Assembly: GCF_000150275.1 (NCBI RefSeq)
Contig: NW_002060947.1
Coordinates: 2,345,740-2,409,739, forward strand
Source of the DNA: Trichoplax adhaerens
Taxonomy: Eukaryota > Placozoa > Uniplacotomia > Trichoplacea > Trichoplacidae
Direction of reading: 5' to 3'
DNA length: 64,000 nt
Part shown: positions 56,810-64,000 of the stretch, piece after piece
Position numbering within the stretch: position 1 is the stretch's first letter
Layout: each line of letters opens with the position of its first letter
Position numbers and translations under genes: made by a program
The notes under the pieces: generated by a model
Databases searched by the model: none
What the model saw: the letters and a program-made list of their open reading frames with translations, nothing else
What the model was told of the DNA's origin: nothing

Positions 56810-57144
56810 TCATGATGGTAAATTCTTTCCCAAGGAGCGAGCAAAATGTTGAGTCACAAGATCTTCTTGGCTTTCTGTGGTACGATTGCCTGTCAAGCTG
56901 CGAGCAAAGTGTTCCTCTACCATGTTATCAACATTGACTTCCTTAGAAGATTTTTCACAAGTTTTGTTCTCTCCAGATCTAATTCAGATAAATTACAAAA
57001 TTACTTCGCATTTCCCATCTTAATAGAGATGTACGAAATTTGTAAAACATTTATAAATAATCAATTCAAACCCGTAAATTTGAACTTCTTCACGCGCTGG
57101 AAGCTCATCACGGCGTCTTTCATGGTTCTCGCTGCTTACCTCAC
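56810..57144 (-). CDS. Vestigial-like 4 / Tgi-type TEAD cofactor, last two exons
   Basis: Two minus-strand exons, 57072-57144 and 56810-56978, join in phase (GG+A). The last carries tandem TDU motifs: NMVEEHFARSLTGNR and, 16 residues on, LVTQHFARSLGKNLPS and stop (TGA at 56812-56810). Tandem V..HF..SL motifs close together are the hallmark of VGLL4 in vertebrates and Tgi in flies, nuclear proteins that bind TEAD/Scalloped factors and compete with YAP. The penultimate exon (RRRDELPAREEVQIYG) follows a strong TTTTTTTTAG acceptor. N-terminal exons must lie at higher coordinates but were not found. Coding DNA here is clearly richer in G+C than its surroundings. The 100-residue plus-strand frame over the same bases is antisense shadow. 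Confidence 0.72.
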
Positions 57145-59422
57145 CTAAAAAAAACTTTTCTATTAATCTGGAAGTTGAGTGGAACCACATACAATGAAAC
57201 ATTAATTTTTATTATTTCTTTTTAACTATCTATGTCTAAATTTATGAAGGCTTAAAGCAGTAAAGTGGGTAATTTAACCATAAACAGAAAAAGTGATGTC
57301 TACATAATAAAGCTCTGAAATACGAAAAGTAAAATAATTTCTAGGTAAAAATGTAAGCAAGCAATCACTTGCAATGTTACGAAATAATTCTAACTAAAAT
57401 TCCCATATACTCTCTCAATGCACTAGGATTTTAAATAAGTAAACAACTTTCATGAGGCGTAGTTACATTTATCCCTTAACCTAGCAGTTTTTGGCGCAGA
57501 TGTATGTTAGTAGCTGTCTTAAAATACTCCTTCTAAATACCAAAACGGGATTCGAATGTTGACTGGTCTATTTCGGCCTTGAATCAGTTATCACGTCGTA
57601 CGTGTCCTAAAACAGTGATTCATTCTTAAATTTATCAGGTGGTGTACTATGAGTCGATTTAAAAGGTTGCTTAATTTTCTACGATGTTTTTGCTTGTCGA
57701 GTGTCTGTCTAAACGTAAAATTGATCGCCTTTCTAATATTAGTCTATTACAACCTGCATTTTTGTATATCAAAGTAAAATTGTTTATAGGCCCTTAAACG
57801 TTTTTGTTGTACAGTATACATAAATCAAAAAGTCGTGACATGACAGTAAAAATATTTATAAGGTCTCACAATCTTTTGTTCTTGATAGTAGTAAGTAAAA
57901 TTTAGGAGCTTAGATATTATTATGTCCTGGATTTTGTTCTTATTTATATAATTTCGTTAATTGTTAGAACTATTTATTTATAATCAAGTGTACCCAAGCG
58001 TATTTAAATACGCCCGTTGAAGATGTCATGTGCACCCATTGCTCGTACTGTACTTGCGTACCTAACTGATTTTTTTACTTTATGTACCCTCATATTAATC
58101 TAGTCGATGTATATTGGTATCATGACTAATAAGAATTTCTTGGCTAGATTTACGATAATCAGTATAATTATAAGGATAACTAAATCTAGGCAACAGTTAC
58201 TATTGTAATGTAAGCATAGGATACTGTATGAAGCGTGCGTGAAATGAATGCTGCTATGTTAGTGTGGAAGTTTATACTAAAACCTATTTAAGAAATTTCT
58301 ATATTTTTACTGAATTGTTATTAAAACAACTTAAAAAGAGTTTATGTAACTTAAATTCTAAAATCTACAACGAAGCCTGCGGATCTTATCGTGTATAAAA
58401 CGAGGAAGAAAGTCTCGCTCGCACATCTAGTTCATATTTAAAATTTGCCGACGTCACTAATTTTTATACAAATCCTGTTAAATCGCGGCTTTTCTGATGA
58501 TGCATATTATATTTCTGATGAATATTATCAAAGCTGATGTTGATAAAAGAAAACATTTTTGATATTATCTTTATATCATAAACTCTACAAAGTTCCTCAC
58601 AATTTATCGTGATGCATAAAGAGTTGTCGAGTTATAAGACGGTGAATTATTAATTAAATTAAATTAATTTAAATTAATTAATGTATTATATATACAGTAT
58701 AAAGTAATATAATTTAATCAATTAGAGTACAGCATGTACAGTAGTGTACATTCACTTTTGGTAATTAAGAAGATTGTGATAAGTGGAACTTGAAATAAAT
58801 TTAATTCTATTTTCATATATTGCTTTCATTTAATCTTGACAGGCAGACAGTAAATTCTTACGGTTGGTTAACAATACGATTATTGTTATATCTATATATA
58901 TAGTGATACTAAATGATACGGTAGTAACTTGCGTGCGCAATAATAGCGATATATAGTGTCGAGTGCCGTTCTTTTTCGAAACTGGATAATTTGCCGCATT
59001 AAATTAAAATTATGCAGTCTGGAATTGTACGCTGTAAAATATTCAATCCACTCTAATAATATCAAAAGTAGACACTGCTTCATTAGATTAATTTTATGCT
59101 GTATAGGATCGAACTCCGCAAAGTATTCAATTCACCCTCGTAACATCAAACTTATACTAATCGATATTGTTTTCACCTTTACAGGTTCTGATTGTGTTTC
59201 ACCAAAAAACCTAATTTCAGATACTTACAATTAAAGTATAACGTTATTTGAATCATTACAAAATAACTAATTAGTTAGATAGTAGAAGTGGTCTGTACTT
59301 ATCGAACTGTTGCTAAAACGGAAATTGATGTTAAAGTCTAAAATTTAGAACAAAAGAAAGACGAAATCAAATCTTTAATTTTGCTAATATACCAAAATGA
59401 ACTGCCTACAAACCGATAAAAT
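57145..59422. other. intergenic or intronic stretch
   Basis: No exon I can support. If the VGLL4-like gene extends upstream, part of this is its intron. It holds an AT-only palindromic tract (about 58646-58690), a small GTAC group (58728-58751) and an 84-base-period duplication (58998-59150). Confidence 0.45.
58998..59150. repeat. diverged tandem duplication, two 69-base copies
   Basis: Bases 58998-59066 and 59082-59150 align without gaps at roughly three quarters identity. Shared cores are TTATGC, TATTCAAT and ATCAAA. The 63- and 92-residue frames here arise from the duplicated DNA and look non-coding. Confidence 0.65.
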
Positions 59423-61561
59423 ATGGCTGACGTAATCGATCCTAGACTCTACCTGATTAGTGAAGCGGTAGCACTCTTTACAAACAGCTACGTCGCAGTA
59501 GCACAACATATACGCAATTATATTGGGCATTTAGGGTAGGGATGACGATTCAGGGTATTTCGAATAGAGATCCTTATCACAGAACCTAACTCTCTTAAAT
59601 ACCAATATTTGTACAAGTAACTAAGCAAACTTATTTGCAAAACTTTCTTTACTTGAGGTAGATGCAAATAGATTAATGTAAACTATTCTTCACCTCTTAG
59701 TTCAGGCATTTCATCTACGATTATATTTTTTGTCAAGCTTTGTAAGTTATTTCTGGTATAGTAAACGCGACCATGAATACGTGCGAAACCTGAACATAAA
59801 TAGTATTTCCATTCATGTTAAAAAATTCAACTCGAACGCTATAAAGTTTCAGACTTGCACCCAACTGAACCTTTCTTAAGTCTAATTCTGAGAACGCTAA
59901 GTACCAGTGCCCTAAGTATTGTAAAGAAAGATAATGTACCAAGCAAGCTACTGAATTCCATCTGCATGTATATTGATTCCTATTTGAAGCTCAACACGAA
60001 TAGGTTATTAACTTTTTGATCTATTTACGAGAAATGAATTTTTATGCAAATCGTACGAAATTAATCTCCCGACAGATTCAGTTTAATTAAATCGCTCTCA
60101 TCTTTGTCTTTAATTCGTCATTGTATAAGCATTCCAAGATGCTTGTACGTAAATAAAACTGAAATAGCTTTCTCTACAGACTCTTTATAGGAGATAGTAG
60201 AGAACTATGACGACTGGTATAATGATAGGTACAGAATGATAGCCGTATTAGTTGCAGAAATCATACGTTTCTGTTCTGTAAGTGGTGTGAAAGTGTGGCA
60301 CCCAGTGATAGCGGCATTAATGCATGATGAATAGTGCAAGAACGGTCACTGTTTAGTAATCACGTCGCAGCCGTTGAAATAATTCAAATCGAGGGTAACG
60401 ATGTGTTAGTAAGCGAATTATCACGTGTGTTTATTACGTGTTTTTATTCTAACAGTACAATGTAACGCGCAAATTAAGAGACAGTAGTAGCAAATACATC
60501 AGTAGAGATTGCCAACAATGAAATAGCTGCATGTAGTAGAATTATTGTAGCGCTCGACACTATATAGGTTGAAAATTTTCATGAATTAATATGTACAGTA
60601 CTGTAAAGGTTAACCTCATCTATGTAGTAATATAGCATGTAATTATTATTCACTGTCAATATAAGGTACATATGAATGTAGTAAATGAATAATCTGATCA
60701 ACTATATTTACATATATAATTATTAGATTTTTATCTATAACATTATATACTGAACATAATATACCGGATTACTGTGCTGTTCGCAATATCTGCCTTCATT
60801 GTCTATTGTAATTGCAACAGCTATGACGAACATGTGTCAAAGCGAACAGTATATTCTTTTACAGCTTCGTGTTCGTAATTAATTGCATACCATCCTAATG
60901 TCTGCTAAATGCAGCATAACAATAAAATTTTCAGACGTACTAACGATGCTACTGAAAGCATCTCAGGCTTGACCCTTAGGTAGACTGAACGCTATATTAT
61001 CAATAAGAACAGATGAGGCATTACTCTACATGCAAGTATATTACCTAAACTGATTATGAGAGACATTACAATAACTTAACCTGTAGATTGTAAACTAAGC
61101 TAAATTAAAATAATTAAATTTAGTATTAACAGGAACATTTTACCTACTCGTAGAAGCGGAATAAATCGCATTGTAGACTGTATTGACGTCAAGAACAATA
61201 CTTTGCTAGTTAAAGCCCATAGTCGTATACTGAACCCAGTCATATTCAGTAAATGTTACGAAATTACGATAAATATCAAGAAAATTATGGTAAAGAATCG
61301 GCGTTATATAACCGTCATCTGGGCATAAAGGGTTAAGTGTAATACAACAGTATACGTACAGTGCAATAATTGCAGAATATTAATGAAAGAAATAAAACTG
61401 CTGAAAGCGAAATAGAACCAATGCGTAGTACACATACTGTAGTAGATCAAAATCCACTCTCGAGGTTGATGTGCCTAGCATTTGGCTGTCCCGGAATATT
61501 ATACTTCGTATTCGCATTTGCAAAGTATTACGTGTCAATGTTACAGTTCTACAAACAGTAA
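59423..61561 (+). CDS. candidate small gene with C-terminal membrane segment, unknown
   Basis: A possible three-exon gene. Exon A, 59423-59535, starts ATG and reads MADVIDPRLYLISEAVALFT then NSYVAVAQHIRNYIGHL, ending GG|GTAGGG. Exon B ends at 60277 before GTAAGT and contains RYRMIAVLVAEIIRFCS. Exon C, 61376-61561, follows a TTGCAG acceptor, reads NINERNKTAESEIEPMRS and ends with a hydrophobic segment (LMCLAFGCPGILYFVFAFAK) and TAA. With the exon B acceptor at 60228 the three join in frame to 115 residues. The better-looking acceptor at 60190 gives a longer exon B (EIVENYDDWYND...) but breaks the phase with exon A, so an extra exon may be missing. It looks like a small tail-anchored membrane protein. 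No family recognised. Confidence 0.42.
59733..59942 (-). CDS. weak candidate exon, unknown
   Basis: After an acceptor-like ATACTTAG the frame reads HWYLAFSELDLRKVQLGASL, then LYSVRVEFFNMNGN, up to a GT at VQ|GTTTCG. It lies inside the presumed first intron of the plus-strand candidate gene, on the other strand. Nothing joins to it convincingly. Confidence 0.2.
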   Translation of the reverse strand: MVHYLSLQYLGHWYLAFSELDLRKVQLGASLKLYSVRVEFFNMNGNTIYVQVSHVFMVAFTIPEITYKA

Positions 61562-62680
61562 TTGATAATCAAGCCTAAATAAAGACTTAAATACAGTACA
61601 CGTACAAAAAAATTAGCGGATTCCCAAATTCGGTAGTAAGATTGCGACGTAAATATGACTGCTTGGAAATTGTTAACTGTAAATTAATCAACTGAGCTTA
61701 ATTTATCAATTTTTAGAATTAGAGGAGATAAAATATGATAAACTAATACCTTCCGACGGCATAAACACTTAAGATATGGAACACAATCGGGGATTACTAG
61801 AGGATGCAGCATTCTCTGGTACTACTGTACTGTACTACATAAATGTAGAACACACGCGTAAATTCTGTTAATGCACCATTAGCATGTAATTTCCGTATGT
61901 TCAAAACACAACTTAAGCTTCGGCTATCAATGCTACTGTATGTGTTTGGATCTTTTCTGTACTGTATACAGCTTTGGTGGGAATAAACTAATGTAATTCC
62001 TATGGCAAAAATTTGATATCTATGCTCATTTACCAAAATTATTAATTGTAAGTAACTATTACAATTAGTAACGACTGTTTCGCATAACTAGATCTGTAAA
62101 GGTTCTAGATCCTTCAAGACGTTCTGAAGCAAGAACCTTTCGGGATTTCGATTTTTCACTGGGAACTGGTTCTTGTTCGATTCAGCACAGCTTAATCTGC
62201 GTTCCACGTTACAGTATAGTACCGTACACGATAGACTCGATAAGTCTAAAGTACAATATCATAGTAGAGAGAAAAAAATTCAATGGTGAATCCGATACAG
62301 CAAATCGTAAATCTTGTATCTCATGTTGACGAGGGCTACCTAGTAATGACATTGATCTGTCAAAGCAACCTGCCAAATTGTATATTATGCGTATGCTAGC
62401 CAATCTAAACCTGCATAGTGATGGATGTGGAAATTTCTATACGTACAGTAAGTATAGAGTTTAGCAGTTTAGAGGTTGAGATTTTTTTATTAAAGTTCTT
62501 TCACACTTTTAAAGTGATGAAGACTATCTACACTGTACGCTGATTCCGGAAGTATGCATAGTTTTTTCTCTCCCACTCTCCGTTTGGCCGTGATGGTATT
62601 ACAAAAAAATCGTCTTTTACTTTATGCACACACAGTAGATTATTATTATTATTAAGACTCATTGGCAGCGTCAAAAGCGC
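61562..62680. other. intergenic stretch with weak minus-strand frames
   Basis: No firm gene. On the minus strand around 62048-62190 a frame reads EQEPVPSEKSKSRKVLASER and EGSRTFTDLVMRNSRY before TAA. Another around 62280-62390 reads MSLLGSPRQHEIQDLRF. Both have protein-like composition, but I could not splice them into a gene. Confidence 0.35.
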
Positions 62681-63311
62681 CTAACAATGATTAAACTCTT
62701 TATTGAGCAATAAGATACAACCCCCAAGATCTTTTAACCTCATTAGCAGTTCGCGGATCAATTTCATAAAGTGTTTAATATCGTCCTCTATAAAAGACTC
62801 CGATGGTTCGTATCTAATTCCCGGCGTACCGCATAGTTCACCCATCTATTAGATTTAGATTCGGGCAAGAGCTAAGTTGCGAACAGATACATTGGAATGC
62901 AACGTGCAAATCAATATCCAGCATTCTACAATACTCTACTGTACAATACGCGTATGTGCCATTCGCTAAAGTTATTTACAACTTTACCTTCACTGTGTAG
63001 GAATTCCAAAACAAGATAAAATTTGAAAAGAAATTCCATAATATTATTATTACAGTGCTGTGAATCATATCCAATTTGTATACCTTTAGAACGATACATA
63101 ATAGAGCGCATTGAAGACCGTAGTATATCACTACTGCAGTCATTAACTCTTCCAATCAAATGCATGAAATTTAAAGGACCAAGTTCATCGAGCAACATCA
63201 TGCAGAAATTTACATTTAATAATTAACCATCGTCAACTTACAATTTTGGGCCATCACTAAATGCGCTGCGTAAGACAGCAATTCAAGGGATGATTTCTCT
63301 TTATTATCCAT
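62681..63311 (-). CDS. candidate 3-exon gene, 133-residue protein of unknown family
   Basis: Exon 1, 63242-63311, has ATG at 63311 (MDNKEKSSLELLSYAAHLVM) and a GTAAGT donor. Exon 2, 62980-63146 (NDCSSDILRSSMRSIMYRSK, then IMEFLFKFYLVLEFLHSEGK), has a GTAAAT donor. Exon 3, 62681-62845 (MGELCGTPGIRYEPSESFIE, then DDIKHFMKLIRELLMRLKDL), ends in TAG. Phases join exactly to 402 bases. The product would be small, mostly helical and without a signal peptide. The exon 2 acceptor (GGAAGAG) lacks a clear pyrimidine tract and is the weakest point; an in-frame extension of exon 2 upstream (LLDELGPLNFMHLIGR) has no acceptor AG. I do not recognise it. A GTAC cluster begins 38 bases upstream of the start. 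Confidence 0.5.
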
Positions 63312-63348
63312 GCCTCAATAATTATAATAATTTAACTTCTGACGAGCA

Positions 63349-63428
63349 TACAGTATACAGTAGTACAGTATAAATATGCACTATACAGTATATATATGTA
63401 TGTTGTATAATAGTACTGTACAGTATCT
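63349..63428. repeat. GTAC/ATAC palindrome cluster 4
   Basis: A run of ATACAGTATACAGTAGTACAG-like words with an internal TATATATA, just upstream of the candidate gene starting at 63311. Probably overlaps its promoter. Confidence 0.75.
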
Positions 63429-63610
63429 CAGTGGTTTTGCAAATTGAGATTCGACTACGTCATATATTATTGCATAAACGCTTCTTTTACAAGTTATTAA
63501 ATGATCATCTAGTATCTTCCTCGTTCTCCTTGTGCAGAAAAAGAAAGAAAGAAATATGTACAATTCTACAGTAACTTTACTTTATTACTAAACCCCAAAT
63601 CAGCTAAAAG

Positions 63611-63720
63611 TGTACTGTACAGTATCAAACTCGGTACTGATCTGGCGTAGAGTATTGTACTGTGGCCGTGTACTGTACTGTATTGTACTGTACTGTGAGT
63701 CTAACTGTGACCATACAGTA
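63611..63720. repeat. GTAC palindrome cluster 5
   Basis: Dense TGTACTGTACAGTA words interrupted by short unique stretches. It runs directly into the left arm of the hairpin at 63709. Confidence 0.8.
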
Positions 63721-63798
63721 CGAGAATAGCAAAAGTTGTTTCACATTGTGAGAGGGGTAAGCAATGATTCAAACAACTTTTGCTATTCTCGTATGGTC
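63709..63798. repeat. near-perfect inverted repeat (hairpin)
   Basis: Left arm 63709-63741 and right arm 63771-63798 pair over 28 bases (core CGAGAATAGCAAAAGTTGTT) around a 29-base loop. The only flaw is a 5-base CAGTA-like insertion in the left arm, which is the local GTAC repeat word. The arms are otherwise identical, so the structure is young or maintained. It could be a small hairpin RNA gene, a snap-back duplication or a miniature element. Confidence 0.85.
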
Positions 63799-63879
63799 GA
63801 CTGCACACTATTAGAATAATGTATCATCGTTTAAGCTATTTACGCTGAGTATCTGAGTAATCGGGATTATTATGGCTGG

Positions 63880-64000
63880 GGCCTACTGCACACTGTGCAC
63901 AGTGTACAGTACAGTACTGTACTACAGTATACTGTACATGTACTGTGCAGTACACTACAGTCCAAAGAGGAAAAAGAACCTCTACAGTACAGTACAGTAC
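63880..64000. repeat. GTAC palindrome cluster 6, running off the right edge
   Basis: Words such as TGTACAGTACAGTACTGTAC fill 63886-63960 and resume at 63982-64000, so the array continues beyond the window. Confidence 0.85.

Noticed and set aside
56846-57148. 100-residue plus-strand frame with a possible signal peptide
   Set aside because: The opposite strand carries two properly spliced exons with tandem TDU motifs, which explain the higher G+C. The plus frame is the antisense shadow.
1-64000. tRNA, rRNA, CRISPR array, transposase or reverse transcriptase
   Set aside because: Looked for B-box-like GGTTCRANNCC words, regular repeat-spacer arrays and catalytic motifs by eye on both strands; nothing held up. 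A tRNAscan or RepeatMasker run would be decisive.

Overview
This window is nuclear DNA of a ciliated animal. Genes are cut into short exons with small GT-AG introns (mostly about 50-150 bases). The protein set is animal: an inositol trisphosphate receptor, a tandem-TDU (Vestigial-like 4 type) TEAD cofactor and an axonemal dynein heavy chain. The DNA is AT-rich and compact, and it is peppered with clusters of the self-complementary motif GTACTGTACAGTAC. A compact invertebrate, possibly an early-branching one such as a sponge or placozoan, would fit, but the sequence alone does not fix the species.

Layout. 1-14210 (minus): an inositol 1,4,5-trisphosphate receptor gene. I could place 42 exons from the start codon to the left edge; the transmembrane channel part lies outside. 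14211-15681: a divergent intergenic region with palindromic GTAC clusters. 15682-19438 (plus): UTP18, a WD40 protein of the small-subunit processome; 13 exons join to one 456-residue frame. 19439-22370: a 3'-3' intergenic region with two weak open frames. 22371-49104 (minus): one axonemal dynein heavy chain of the single-headed inner-arm group (DNAH3/7/12 type), with N-terminal tail, linker, AAA1-AAA6, stalk, microtubule-binding tip and C-terminus. 49105-56809: gene-poor, with a GTAC cluster, a very A-rich block and a 50-N assembly gap. 56810-57144 (minus): the 3' end of a Vestigial-like 4/Tgi-type gene, visible only after splicing two short exons. 59423-61561 (plus): a candidate small gene with a C-terminal membrane segment. 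62681-63311 (minus): a candidate 3-exon gene for a 133-residue protein I do not recognise. The right edge holds more GTAC clusters and a near-perfect 90-base hairpin.

The genes do not form a functional unit: calcium signalling, ribosome biogenesis, ciliary motility and Hippo-pathway transcription lie side by side as usual in a compact animal genome. The shared pattern is positional. A GTAC palindrome cluster lies within about 40-450 bases upstream of four of the translation starts placed here. I found no rRNA, tRNA, CRISPR array, transposase or reverse transcriptase.
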